Shown here: positions 43,501 through 51,246 of the stretch, piece by piece | Position numbering within the stretch: the first letter of the stretch is position 1 | How the letters are laid out: every line of letters starts with the position of its first letter | The notes under the pieces: model-generated | Seen by the model: only the letters and a program-made list of their open reading frames with translations | Told to the model about the DNA's origin: nothing | Databases searched by the model: none | Program-made: the position numbers and the translations under genes | NCBI GenBank assembly: GCA_006218025.1 | Contig: VBWA01000009.1 | Span: forward strand, 62,001 to 126,000 | Direction: 5' to 3' | DNA from: Rhodocyclaceae bacterium | GTDB taxonomy: Bacteria; Pseudomonadota; Gammaproteobacteria; Burkholderiales; Rhodocyclaceae | Length of the DNA: 64,000 nt

Positions 43501-43789
43501 TTCCTCGCTCAGCTATCTCGCCAGGCTGCCGGTGGACACGCTGAAGATCGACCGCTCGTTCGTGATCGACATGACTGGCGGGGCCGAGGGGCTGGCACTG
43601 GTGTCCACCATCATCAACCTCGCGCATTCGCTCAAGCTCAAGGTGGTGGCGGAGGGCGTCGAAACGGAGGAGCAATCTCATTTGCTGCGCTTGCTGGACT
43701 GCGACGAAATGCAGGGCTACTTGTTCAGCAAACCCGTGCCGGGCGATGTCTTCGAGGCAAGATTCCTGGCGCCGTTTGTCCCCGGGTGA
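40574..43789 (+). CDS. Cytoplasmic PAS-GAF-PAS-GAF-(degenerate GGDEF)-EAL protein
   Basis: A soluble 1071-aa cyclic-di-GMP protein without membrane segments. Order: PAS (about 30-150), GAF (160-315), PAS (330-455), GAF (460-630), GGDEF-like (640-805), EAL (815-1065). The two PAS-GAF units resemble each other and may be an internal duplication. The cyclase signature is degraded to GSDHF near residue 723, and no RxxD site stands before it, so cyclase activity is unlikely. The EAL motif AEALIRWN is intact near 848, with DDFGTGFSS and LKIDRSF, so the protein should be a phosphodiesterase, perhaps regulated by GTP binding to the dead GGDEF domain. The ligands of the sensor domains are unknown. Confidence 0.92.
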   Translation: MKSPSSDHPAKARASDVSGELALKALRVSESRYRRLFETAQDGILLLNADTAQIEDVNPYLIAMLGYSHEEFLGKKLWEVGPFADIAQSKEMFAELQTQGYVRYNDLPLKKKAGTKVPVEFVSNTYDCEGIKVIQCNIRNITERHADRAKIQRHTQLYATLSQCNKAIVHCANEGELFLQICRVAVQFGGMKMAWVGMIDPETRTVRPAASFGDDGGYLGDITISVDADSPFGRGPTATAIREDQPFWCQDFLSDPVTAPWHERAALAGLAASASLPLHNKGIVIGAFTLYSGEANAFDELARDLLVEMARDISFAVDNFDRESRRTQVAAEIEFKNTMLQTQQETSLDGILVVGENGQIISYNQRFTDLWRLSPQVVSTGRDAPVLEAVVAQVENSEVFVARIKYLYEHRDEMSREEVQIKDGRIVDRYSAPMIGADGKYYGRVWYFRDITERKKSEARIRYLNRVYAMLSGINTLIVRVRDRDELFREACRIAVETGGFRMAWLGVLDLRVMKIVPVASAGLNEEFLTGLAERYSASELGSPGIPLTTRALTEKTIVVANNLESNPTVVYRKELVEAGIGSMAILPLVVSDEAVGVLTLYSGESEFFREEELTLLMELAGDIAFAIEHIDRQDRLDFMAYYDELTGLANRRLFLDRVTQYIRSAASGGHKLAVFLIDLARFKNINDSLGRPAGDALLKQVAEWLTRNAGGDANLLARVGSDHFAAVLPEVRQEGDVARLIEKSMEGLLDSPFRLNDAVFRIAAKIGVALFPDDGADAETLFRNSEVALKKAKASGERYLFYTEEMTATVAGKLTLENQLRQALDNGEFVLHYQPKVKLASGKLTSAEALIRWNDPRTGLVPPGRFIPILEETGLIYEVGRWALRQAIADYLRWRAAGLAAVRIAVNVSPLQLRNRGFVDEIRQAIAIDEHAAAGLELEITESLIMEDIKHNIASLQAVRAMGISIAIDDFGTGFSSLSYLARLPVDTLKIDRSFVIDMTGGAEGLALVSTIINLAHSLKLKVVAEGVETEEQSHLLRLLDCDEMQGYLFSKPVPGDVFEARFLAPFVPG

Positions 43790-43824
43790 CTGCGGCAGCC
43801 GGACGCAACGCGACCGGCGCGAAT

Positions 43825-44766
43825 TCAGGTGTGGCGATGCCCGCCCAGCAAGGCCTCGCGCGCGACCGGGCTTTTCAGTTGCGCCAGCCACCACTGCAGT
43901 GCACGTCCCTCGCCGGGCTTGCCGCTCTTGCGCCAGGCGTAACTGACCTGTATCTGCCGTTCGGACCGCTCCACGCGCCTGGCCACCAGCCGACCCGAGT
44001 CGAGATAGGGCTGCGCCAGGCAGCCAGGCAGGAAACCGACGCCCAGGCCCCGGATCTGGGCATCCAGCTTGGCCGGCATGCCCGACACCGTGAACACGTC
44101 CTGGCCGGGCAGCAGGCCGATGCTGAGGCCGCTGCCGCGCTGAACGGTATCGGCCACCGCCACGGCACGGTGCAGGCGAATGACTTCGTCGCTCAGCGGC
44201 TCGGGCATTTTCGCCAGCGGGTGGTGGGGCGCCATGGCGAAGACAAATTGCACGCTGCCGAGCGATTCATGATGCAGGCCGGCCAGGGTGGTCGCGCCCA
44301 TCATGACGCCGAGCGCCAGATCGGCCTGGCCGGAGGTCAGCGCCTCCAGCGTGCCGGAAAGGGTTTCGTCGCGCAGTTTTAGGCGCGTCGGCGGGCTCAG
44401 GGAGAAGAACGTCTCGCAGAGTTCCATCAGCGTGGCCCGGTTGATGATGCTGTCGACCGCGATCGTGAGTTGTGATTCCCAGCCGGTGGCGACGCGCTTG
44501 ACGCGGTTGGCCACGGCGTCGATGTCCGCCAGCAGGCGCGTGCCCTCGCGCAGCAATTCGGCGCCGGCTTCGGTCAGGCGGGCCTGGCGCGAACTGCGGT
44601 CGAACAGCAGCACGTCCAGGGCGTCTTCCATCTGCCGCACGCGATAGGTCAGGGCGCTGGGCACCATGTTGCTGGCGCGGGCCGCCGCGGCGAAGCTGCC
44701 GCTCCTGGCAATCGTCTGCAGCATGGCCAGGGCATCGGGCGTCAATACATCGCGCGGCGTGGTCAT
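43825..44766 (-). CDS. LysR-family transcription regulator
   Basis: A 313-aa LysR regulator with N-terminal helix-turn-helix (ALAMLQTIARSGSFAAAARASNM, residues 12-70) and periplasmic-binding-protein-like effector domain. It diverges from the pirin and flavodoxin-like genes; similar trios are common in proteobacteria, so it probably activates these in response to a redox or quinone-like signal (inference). The region between the two starts contains a perfect inverted repeat. Confidence 0.93.
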   Translation of the reverse strand: MTTPRDVLTPDALAMLQTIARSGSFAAAARASNMVPSALTYRVRQMEDALDVLLFDRSSRQARLTEAGAELLREGTRLLADIDAVANRVKRVATGWESQLTIAVDSIINRATLMELCETFFSLSPPTRLKLRDETLSGTLEALTSGQADLALGVMMGATTLAGLHHESLGSVQFVFAMAPHHPLAKMPEPLSDEVIRLHRAVAVADTVQRGSGLSIGLLPGQDVFTVSGMPAKLDAQIRGLGVGFLPGCLAQPYLDSGRLVARRVERSERQIQVSYAWRKSGKPGEGRALQWWLAQLKSPVAREALLGGHRHT

Positions 44767-44779
44767 GGGGCTCCAGTCA

Positions 44780-44796
44780 ATTCAATTTATTTGAAT
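44780..44796. promoter_or_regulatory. Candidate LysR binding site
   Basis: ATTCAATTTATTTGAAT has perfect 6-base arms with a 5-base spacer and lies 14 bases before the LysR start codon, the usual place for an autoregulatory site. Confidence 0.6.
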
Positions 44797-44877
44797 GATG
44801 ACATCAAACCGGCTGGCCCTCAAGGGCAGCGGCAATTCCTACAATTCACCCCATCGTCATCAACAGGGAGTTCAACC

Positions 44878-45579
44878 ATGCTTACCCTTCGCAAAGCGCA
44901 AGACCGTGGCTACGCAGACCATGGCTGGCTCAAGAGCTACCACTCGTTCTCGTTTGCCGGCTACCACGACCCGGCCCATATGGGCTGGGGCAACCTGCGC
45001 GTGATCAACGAAGACCGTATCGCGCCGGGAACCGGGTTCGGCAAGCACAGCCACCGCGACATGGAAATCATCAGCTACGTGCTGTCGGGCGAACTGGCCC
45101 ACCAGGACAGCATGGGCAACGTCGTCGGCATCCCGCCCGGCGACGTGCAGCGCATGAGCGCCGGAAAGGGCGTGACGCACAGCGAGTTCAATCATGCCAA
45201 GGACCAGATCACGCATTTCCTGCAGATCTGGATCGAGCCGAAGGTGACCGGCATTCCGCCCGGCTATGAGCAGAAGACCGTTCCGGCCGAGCAGAAGCGC
45301 GGCGCCTTGCGTCTGGTGGCCTCCGCCGACGGAGCGCAGGGTTCGGTCACCATCAATGCCGATGCGGCGCTCTACGCCGGGCTGTTCGATGGGGCCGAGC
45401 GCGCCGAACTGGCGCTGGACCCGGCACGCAAGGCCTATGTGCATCTGGTGCGCGGCGCCATCGAGGTCAATGGACAGCGTATCGACGCCGGCGATGCCGT
45501 CCTGCTGGAAAACGAAAACCGGATCGAGCTGAGCCACGGCACCGATGCCGAGGTGCTGGTGTTCGATCTCGCCGCCTGA
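44878..45579 (+). CDS. Pirin family protein
   Basis: A 233-aa bicupin of the pirin (YhaK/PA-type) family. The N-terminal cupin carries the metal-binding His set in FGKHSHRDMEIISYVLSG and VTHSEFNH, followed by the second cupin with LVRGAIEVNGQ. Some pirins are quercetinases; others act as redox sensors. The ATG at 44878 has a GGGAG sequence; a longer frame from 44791 would overlap the LysR operator and is rejected. The flavodoxin-like gene follows at 33 bases, probably in one operon. Confidence 0.93.
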   Translation: MLTLRKAQDRGYADHGWLKSYHSFSFAGYHDPAHMGWGNLRVINEDRIAPGTGFGKHSHRDMEIISYVLSGELAHQDSMGNVVGIPPGDVQRMSAGKGVTHSEFNHAKDQITHFLQIWIEPKVTGIPPGYEQKTVPAEQKRGALRLVASADGAQGSVTINADAALYAGLFDGAERAELALDPARKAYVHLVRGAIEVNGQRIDAGDAVLLENENRIELSHGTDAEVLVFDLAA

Positions 45580-45612
45580 ACTACTTTACTCAACCGCAAA
45601 TACTCGAGGAGC

Positions 45613-46173
45613 ATGAAAATGGCAACAGTCGCAGTGGTTTATCACTCTGGTTATGGTCACACCGGACGCATGGCGCAGTCGGTCGCGGAAGGTGCGGGCG
45701 CTATGCTCGTCGCCATCGATGCCGAAGGCAATCTGCCCGAAGGCGGCTGGGAAACCCTGATGGCGGCTGACGCCATCATCATGGGCAGCCCGACCTACAT
45801 GGGCACCGTGAGCTGGCAGTTCAAGAAGTTTGCCGATGCTTCGTCCAAGCCCTGGTTCAGCCAGCAGTGGAAGGACAAGGTGTTCGCCGGTTTCACCAAC
45901 AGCGCCACCATGAACGGCGACAAGCTGTCCACCTTGCACTATCTGTTCACGCTGGCCATGCAGCACAGCGGCATCTGGGTCGGCACCGGCATGCTGCCGA
46001 GCAACGCCAAGGCGGCGCAACGCAACGACATCAACTATGTCGGTTCCTTCAGCGGCGCCATGGCGCAATCGCCGTCGGACAGCAGCCCCGCCGAAATGCT
46101 TCCGGGCGATCTCGAAACGGCCAGGTTGTTCGGCAAGCGCGTGGCCGAAACGGCAGCCAAATTCAAGGGCTGA
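45613..46173 (+). CDS. Flavodoxin-fold NAD(P)H:quinone reductase-like protein (WrbA-type)
   Basis: A 186-aa flavodoxin-fold protein. The FMN phosphate loop YHSGYGHTGRMA is at residues 10-21, with GSPTYMGTVSWQFKKFAD near 58 and FTNSATMNGDKL near 93. It is slightly shorter than WrbA and more like the NADPH-dependent FMN reductase branch. It should reduce quinones by two electrons. GAGGAG precedes the ATG. Co-transcription with pirin under LysR control is likely. Confidence 0.9.
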   Translation: MKMATVAVVYHSGYGHTGRMAQSVAEGAGAMLVAIDAEGNLPEGGWETLMAADAIIMGSPTYMGTVSWQFKKFADASSKPWFSQQWKDKVFAGFTNSATMNGDKLSTLHYLFTLAMQHSGIWVGTGMLPSNAKAAQRNDINYVGSFSGAMAQSPSDSSPAEMLPGDLETARLFGKRVAETAAKFKG

Positions 46174-46200
46174 TCTGCGTTCGATGCTTCATCGCCGACA

Positions 46201-46251
46201 GAAGCCGGCCGGGTTTCGGTCGGGTTGCGGCCGGCTTCTCTCGGCTTTTTT
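46201..46251. terminator. Terminator hairpin between convergent genes
   Basis: GAAGCCGGCC (46201-46210) and GGCCGGCTTC (46229-46238) pair exactly; a T-tract follows at 46245-46251. It ends the pirin/flavodoxin unit. Confidence 0.75.
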
Positions 46252-46255
46252 GCGC

Positions 46256-47026
46256 CTATCCGGCCAGCCCGTCGTAGACCAGCTTCGCTCCGGCCGCCAG
46301 CAGCGTCCATGCCGTGACGAGGTTGAAGCCGCGCATGTCGACGGCATGGAGCAGTCGGTAGCCGACGAAGTAACCGATCGGGATCGCGGGTGCCAGCAAG
46401 AGCGAGACGCCGAGATTGGAAATGTCGAGCAGGCCGAGCTGGGCATAGGGGCCGAGCTTGGAGAAATTCACCACCGAAAAGAAAATCACCGTGGTGCCGA
46501 CCAGGCGCATCTTGTCCATGTTCTGCGGCATCAGGTATTGCATGATCGGCGGACCGCCGGCATGCGAGACGAAGCTGGTGAAGCCCGACAGCGCGCTCCA
46601 GAAAACGCCCGGCCCGAAAGTCGGCGCTGACGGCACGGCGGTGAGACTGCTGCGCGCCGCACGAAAGCGGTCAAAGGCGAACAGCAGCGCCTCGATGCCG
46701 ATCAGCAGCCGAATCCAGCGCGCATCGACATGACCGAAGGTGAGCCAGCCGAGCGCGATGCCGATCATGGCGCCGGGCAGGATGATGCGCAGATTGGCGG
46801 GGTCGGCGCGGCCGCGAAACACCACCAGGCCGATGGCGTCGATGGTCAGCAGGATGGGCAGCATCACGGCCGCGGCGAAGGGCGGCGCCACCACCAGCGC
46901 CATCAGCGGTACGCCGAGGCTGCCCGCCGCGCCGCCGAAGCCGGCCTTGGACATGCCGACCAGCACCGTGGCGGAAATCGCCAGCAGCCAGAAGGCGAGG
47001 GGCAGGGTGGTGGCGTGGTCGAACAT
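46256..47026 (-). CDS. TauE/SafE-family anion permease
   Basis: A 256-aa membrane protein with about eight hydrophobic segments and the TauE/SafE signatures VGMSKAGFGGAAGSLGVPLMA near residue 23 and GFTSFVSHAGGPPIMQYLMP near 150. Members export sulfite or sulfonates. Sulfite is the product of Xsc, but this gene lies 28 kb from xsc, so a link is only possible. A c-type cytochrome gene precedes it by 26 bases on the same strand. Confidence 0.92.
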   Translation of the reverse strand: MFDHATTLPLAFWLLAISATVLVGMSKAGFGGAAGSLGVPLMALVVAPPFAAAVMLPILLTIDAIGLVVFRGRADPANLRIILPGAMIGIALGWLTFGHVDARWIRLLIGIEALLFAFDRFRAARSSLTAVPSAPTFGPGVFWSALSGFTSFVSHAGGPPIMQYLMPQNMDKMRLVGTTVIFFSVVNFSKLGPYAQLGLLDISNLGVSLLLAPAIPIGYFVGYRLLHAVDMRGFNLVTAWTLLAAGAKLVYDGLAG

Positions 47027-47052
47027 GCGGGGCCTGGGCGCCGCGCAGGCGG

Positions 47053-47685
47053 CTAGCGGAAAGTGATGCGGCGAAGGATACCGGTGCCCGCCTTGAGGTG
47101 CAGGAAATAAGTGGTGCCGGCGGTGGCGTCGAAGGCGACGGTCTTCGCCGTGTCGCCGCAGAGCCGCTCGTCGGCTTGGGTTTCCGTGCGGCCGTTGTCG
47201 ATGCGTGCGTTGCCTTCGGCCGCGCCGTCGAACTCGAGGACAAGCTGCCGCCGCCCTGCTGTAAGCGGGCCGAGTGGAATGAAGTAGGCGCCGGCCTGGG
47301 CGTTGCGCCAGAGCGCCAGTTCCGTGGCTTCCCAGACTCCGGTGGCCGGCCGATTGGCGGCCACCGGATAGTGGCCGCAGGTCTCTTTCACATGACGCAG
47401 CATGGCGAACAACGCAGCGGCTTGACCATCGGTCGTCGTGCCGAGGTAGCGTTCGATGTGCGAGCGCGCGGCAGCCGCGCCGGAATCAAAGCTCAATCGG
47501 GCGCTGCATTGGCCTTCGTGGCAGCTGCTGCAGACAGTGTGGAACTGGACGATGGTTTCGATCGAGGCGGGCGGCTGTGCGTCCGCCGCTACGGCCGGCA
47601 AGACCAGTGCCAGCGCGGCGAGGCCGGCGGCGGTTGCCCAGGTCACGCTCTTGTGGGTGCGATCAGGGGCGGCGAAAGTCGCCAT
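47053..47685 (-). CDS. Secreted protein with single c-type haem motif
   Basis: A 210-aa exported protein. A signal peptide (AAGLAALALVLPAVAADA) is followed by CSSCH (Cys52, Cys55, His56), a haem-c attachment site, then ATSHIERYLGTTT-like helices. The C-terminal half is beta-rich (RRQLVLEFDGAAEGNARI, TYFLHLKAGTGILRR). No second CxxCH is present. The axial Met is not obvious. It may pass electrons in the periplasm. It lies just upstream of the TauE/SafE permease on the same strand. No named family recognised. Confidence 0.75.
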   Translation of the reverse strand: MATFAAPDRTHKSVTWATAAGLAALALVLPAVAADAQPPASIETIVQFHTVCSSCHEGQCSARLSFDSGAAAARSHIERYLGTTTDGQAAALFAMLRHVKETCGHYPVAANRPATGVWEATELALWRNAQAGAYFIPLGPLTAGRRQLVLEFDGAAEGNARIDNGRTETQADERLCGDTAKTVAFDATAGTTYFLHLKAGTGILRRITFR

Positions 47686-47690
47686 GATCG

Positions 47691-48101
47691 TTAAACAAAG
47701 GGATTCCTGACACCCACGCCGGTTCCGCGAAAATCATCGACGTTGCGGGTAATCACTGTCAGGTCATGAATCAATGCAATCGCGGCAATCTGCTTGTCAA
47801 TCGGATGCGCATGGTGGGGCGACATCAATCGGCCCCATACTTGGGCGCATGCCTCGTCAAAACTCAAAATGCGATCGGCGTAGTCGACCACGACGAGGTC
47901 CAGCCATTTCTCAAGCCTTCTGGATTGGGGCAAATCGCCGCGACGTCGAATGTTCTCAAGTCCGCGCCGAATCTCTCCAATCGTTTGTACCGCGAGATAA
48001 AGTTCATTGGCATCGGTTGTCTGAAGGAATTTCCGGACGCCAGGATTTGCCTTCTTGCCCTTTCGCGCCTCACTGATGACATTGGTGTCGACCAGATACA
48101 T
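47691..48101 (-). CDS. PIN-domain toxin (FitB/VapC-like)
   Basis: A 136-aa PIN ribonuclease. Catalytic acids: Asp5 in YLVDTNVISE, Glu near 43 in QTIGEIRRGLE, Asp in HPIDKQIAAIAL near 101 and Asp in NVDDFRGTG near 121. The DxNVISE start and the paired ribbon-helix-helix antitoxin gene eight bases upstream identify the FitAB-like subgroup. Confidence 0.93.
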   Translation of the reverse strand: MYLVDTNVISEARKGKKANPGVRKFLQTTDANELYLAVQTIGEIRRGLENIRRRGDLPQSRRLEKWLDLVVVDYADRILSFDEACAQVWGRLMSPHHAHPIDKQIAAIALIHDLTVITRNVDDFRGTGVGVRNPFV

Positions 48102-48109
48102 GCGGATTC

Positions 48110-48322
48110 CTAGCCATTCCGGAAATTGAAGTCGGCGTCTTCACCAACGTTCGGCATGTTCGACAGAACCTCGGCAACGGAGCGCCGCTTCGGTCGCTGC
48201 AGGACGGATTTCAGAATCTCGCGGTGTTCCGCTTCGGCGCTTCTGCCGTGAGCTGCAGCCATCTGTTTCAGAGCCAGGGCGACATCTTCGTCGACATTGC
48301 GAACCACAAGATTGGTAGCCAC
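48110..48322 (-). CDS. FitA-like ribbon-helix-helix antitoxin
   Basis: A 70-aa antitoxin of the Arc/ribbon-helix-helix fold (ATNLVVRNVDEDVALALKQMAAAHGRSAEAEHREIL). The GTG at 48322 has a well-placed GGGAGA sequence and begins the beta strand; an ATG further upstream at 48382 would cross the palindromic operator. The C-terminus should wrap around the PIN toxin. Confidence 0.9.
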   Translation of the reverse strand: MATNLVVRNVDEDVALALKQMAAAHGRSAEAEHREILKSVLQRPKRRSVAEVLSNMPNVGEDADFNFRNG

Positions 48323-48367
48323 GTTGATCTCCCTATTTGCAATCAATGATAGCAGTCTACCGGAGTG

Positions 48368-48386
48368 CTGATTGCATTGCAATCAG
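48368..48386. promoter_or_regulatory. Operator of the FitAB-like pair
   Basis: CTGATTGC (48368-48375), ATT, GCAATCAG (48379-48386): perfect 8-base arms. It lies 45 bases before the antitoxin start, as expected for a ribbon-helix-helix binding site. Confidence 0.7.
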
Positions 48387-48395
48387 ATCGATGGC

Positions 48396-48875
48396 CTACA
48401 GCATTTCGACCACCCATTTCGTCACCGTGCCGGTGGCGTGAGCGCATTGCTTGCCGCGGGCGTCGTCGAAGGCCTTGTATTGCGCGGCATCCCACATGTC
48501 GTAGGTGCGGCCGGTGAATTGCTGCTGCAGTTCCTGGCAGGTGACGCCGCCGAATTCGGTGCGGAAGCGCTCGGTCAGCTCCCTGGCTTTCTTGAAATTG
48601 TTGATGTAGCGGCCGCGGTCGAGCTTGTCGCGGTCGCGCCCGTACTTGGCGCTCAGTGCCATCAGGCCGCCGGTAAGCGCACCACAGGCGCCCTCGCCGA
48701 CCAAGCCGCCGCCACCGGAGAGGGCGTGGCTGGCCTTGATCGTCTGGTCGTCGATGATGCCGACGGTCTCCTGTACGGTGGCCAGTACGCATTGCGGGCA
48801 GCAACCGTAGTCGAGTTCGTACTTCACGGCTTTGTCGTAGGCTTGTTCGCCGAGCGACTTCGGGTCCTGGTCCAT
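48396..48875 (-). CDS. C_GCAxxG_C_C family redox protein
   Basis: A 159-aa protein of the C_GCAxxG_C_C family, proposed to bind a metal or cluster through conserved Cys residues. CCPQCVLA near residue 25, GEGACGALTGG near 61, VTCQELQQQF near 110 and KQCAHATG near 142 supply the cysteines. These proteins often accompany redox enzymes but their function is not established. The ATG at 48875 has a GGAG sequence; a longer frame from 48956 is rejected. It is divergent from a methyltransferase gene. Confidence 0.85.
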   Translation of the reverse strand: MDQDPKSLGEQAYDKAVKYELDYGCCPQCVLATVQETVGIIDDQTIKASHALSGGGGLVGEGACGALTGGLMALSAKYGRDRDKLDRGRYINNFKKARELTERFRTEFGGVTCQELQQQFTGRTYDMWDAAQYKAFDDARGKQCAHATGTVTKWVVEML

Positions 48876-48976
48876 GACGATCTCCGGTGCATTAGTTTTA
48901 TCTAATATACTCCTGCTGCGCCCGTCAATCCAGCGTGAGCCTTGATGTTTCGCCAACAGGAAAAGGGAGTTCGTTC

Positions 48977-49603
48977 ATGAGCCAGGAAATCCGCTGGAAC
49001 ACACGCTACACGGACGCCGGTGACGACTATCTGTTCGGCACCGACCCCAACCGCTTCCTCGTACATCGCGCGGAACTACTGCGCAATGGACGCACGGCGG
49101 TATCGGTTGCCGACGGCGAAGGGCGCAACTCGGTCTGGCTGGCCGAGCAAGGCCTCGATGTGACGGCCGTCGAGATTTCTCCGGTCGCCGTCGAAAAGGC
49201 ACGCCGCCTGGCTGCTGGCCGCAAACTCGATATCCGCTTTCTGCTGGCCGACATGCTGGCGCCGGACTGGCCCCCGCAAGACATGCACAACGCATTCGAC
49301 TGGGTGATCGGCGTCTTCATCCAGTTCGTCGGCGCCGAGGATCGCACGCGGCAATTCGCGGCCATGAAGCAACTGGCGCGGCCGGGCGGACGCATCCTGC
49401 TGCAGGGTTACACGCCGAAACAGCTCGACTACCGCACCGGTGGTCCGGGCGATCTCGAAAATCTCTACACCCGCGAGATCCTGCTCGATGCGTTTGCCGG
49501 CTGGGAGATCGAGGAGCTGGTCGATTATGAGGACGAGATTGCCGAGGGCATGGGCCACAAGGGGCGTTCGGCGCTGATCGGCTTCGTTGCCCGCAAGCCC
49601 TGA
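48977..49603 (+). CDS. Class I SAM-dependent methyltransferase
   Basis: A 208-aa cytoplasmic methyltransferase. The SAM-binding motif I region VADGEGRNSVWLAEQGLDVTAVE is at about 37-60, followed by FLLADMLAPDWP and FDWVIGVFIQFVG. The N-terminal WNTRYTDAGDDYLFG is typical of small TehB/thiopurine-like methyltransferases that modify small molecules such as tellurite or thiols. The substrate is unknown. A GGGAG sequence precedes the ATG. Confidence 0.88.
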   Translation: MSQEIRWNTRYTDAGDDYLFGTDPNRFLVHRAELLRNGRTAVSVADGEGRNSVWLAEQGLDVTAVEISPVAVEKARRLAAGRKLDIRFLLADMLAPDWPPQDMHNAFDWVIGVFIQFVGAEDRTRQFAAMKQLARPGGRILLQGYTPKQLDYRTGGPGDLENLYTREILLDAFAGWEIEELVDYEDEIAEGMGHKGRSALIGFVARKP

Positions 49604-50055
49604 TCCGCCGTATTTCTGGTGGATTGATCCGTCAATGACGCCGGACTTTATTTAAGTCTGGCGCCGGAGAGCCCGCGAGGATGGCAGCAATCGGCCTGCA
49701 AGAGACATTCAGTTTTCAATTGCGAATGAGTGCTACGGACTGCCAACGGCCGGCTGACATCCCAAGGAGGCGCAACAGGCATTCGCGGTCGTCACAAACA
49801 CTTTCCGGTCAAACAGCAATAATAATCTTTCGCAATAAATAATTTAGGCGTAAAGTGGTCGGTGCTCCAGCAAGCATCCGAAGGATTGGCCGTTCGAGCC
49901 GATCCGCGAGTTCACATTGGGCCCTCCGGGCTCTCTTTCTCGGTTCAGACTTTTACCACATCAATAAGTAGGGCGTTCGGGCGCGGAAACGATTCCGTAT
50001 CCGCCACTTGCCATGCCCCAGCGCTTCCCCCCGAACACTGAAGGACTAGATAGAT
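49604..50055. other. Intergenic region with hairpin
   Basis: No gene was found. A hairpin (GCCGGACT at 49642 and AGTCTGGC at 49657, one G-T pair) follows the methyltransferase gene. The stretch from 49800 to 49860 is AT-rich (for example AATAATAATC and AATAAATAATTTAGG) and may hold a promoter for the hydrolase gene. Confidence 0.5.
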
Positions 50056-51087
50056 ATGAGCGCCAAAATTTTAGCGAGATTGCATTTCGCAAAGGCAGGA
50101 CTAATCGCGGCGGCATTGCTGGCCGCCAGCCAAGCATTGGCAACCGAAGCCGGCTTGCGCCGATTCGTCGCCCCCGCTCAGAGCCGCGGCCAGGAATCAA
50201 TTAATGTTGCTCTTTTCTATCCGACTCAAGACGACGCCAAGCCCATACCGATGGGGCCTTTCACGCCGACAGTCGCCATCAACGGCAAGCCGGATGCGAA
50301 AGTCAAAGGCTTGATAGTGCTGAGTCATGGCAACGCCGGCAGCGAGCTAGGCCACAGCGGTCTTGCCGAAGCGCTAGCAAAAAATGGCTATCTGGTAGCT
50401 GCCATTAAGCACCCGGGTGATAATTGGCAAGACCAGTCGCTGCTTGGCGTGCCGGGCGGCTACTACTTTAGCGAGCGTCCCCGGCAGGCGTCTCGGGCGA
50501 TCGATGCGATCTTGAGCGACCCGGAATGGATGCCGCGCATTGCCGTCGATGCTCATGGCCCGCGCGTCGGCGCGGTGGGTCACTCAGCCGGTGGCTACAC
50601 TGTACTGGCGCTAGCTGGCGGCACCCCGGACCTCAACCGCATCGTCAGTCATTGCAAAACGAGCAGTGATGACCCCATTTTCTGTTCGATGGGGCGACGG
50701 GTGACGATTAGCGGGGCCGAGAAGGTATCGTTCGAAGGATTGCGGGATTCGCGCGTGCGCGCCGTGACAGCACTGGCGCCAGCGGGTGTGGTGTTTAGTG
50801 CGCAATCGCTTGCGACAATAAGTATTCCCGCGACCATCTATGCCGGCGACAAGGACACCTTTTTGGTACCCCGTTACCACGCCGAGTGGGTGCGGCAGAA
50901 CGTCGTCAATGCGGACTACCACGCGATTCAAAACGCCGGCCATTACGCTTTCATGGACACTCCAGGCATGCCCATCCCATCACCGGATGGTGATGTTGGT
51001 GCTAACCCAGAGGGCTTTGACCGAGCCGCATTTCTGAAGCAGCTAGCGACCGCGCTGAATCAGTTTTTCGACCGCGCTCTCCAGTAG
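50056..51087 (+). CDS. Exported alpha/beta hydrolase (dienelactone hydrolase-like)
   Basis: A 343-aa alpha/beta hydrolase with a signal peptide (AGLIAAALLAASQALAT). The nucleophile elbow GHSAGG lies near residue 177, GLIVLSHGNAGS forms the oxyanion-hole region near 78, and a late Asp/His pair is visible in AGDKDTF and NAGHYAFMD. It belongs to the predicted dienelactone hydrolase/PAF-acetylhydrolase-like group. The substrate is unknown. Composition is less GC-rich than the neighbours and the gene stands alone, suggesting recent acquisition. Confidence 0.85.
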   Translation: MSAKILARLHFAKAGLIAAALLAASQALATEAGLRRFVAPAQSRGQESINVALFYPTQDDAKPIPMGPFTPTVAINGKPDAKVKGLIVLSHGNAGSELGHSGLAEALAKNGYLVAAIKHPGDNWQDQSLLGVPGGYYFSERPRQASRAIDAILSDPEWMPRIAVDAHGPRVGAVGHSAGGYTVLALAGGTPDLNRIVSHCKTSSDDPIFCSMGRRVTISGAEKVSFEGLRDSRVRAVTALAPAGVVFSAQSLATISIPATIYAGDKDTFLVPRYHAEWVRQNVVNADYHAIQNAGHYAFMDTPGMPIPSPDGDVGANPEGFDRAAFLKQLATALNQFFDRALQ

Positions 51088-51246
51088 ATGTCCGCAATTC
51101 CTCGAAATAGGCTCAAACGTCGACTAAGAACTGAGCGTCCACTTTTTTTGGGGGGGGCGACTGACTGCAAAGGCACAACTGAGTCATTCCCCAGACGGAA
51201 ACAACCCTTATCCATTGCCCGATTCAGTCATTTCGGGCGCGCTAAA

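Noticed and set aside
51140-51160. Run of T followed by run of G after the hydrolase gene
   Set aside because: No stem precedes it in a terminator arrangement; it may be a simple homopolymer tract or a sequencing weak spot.
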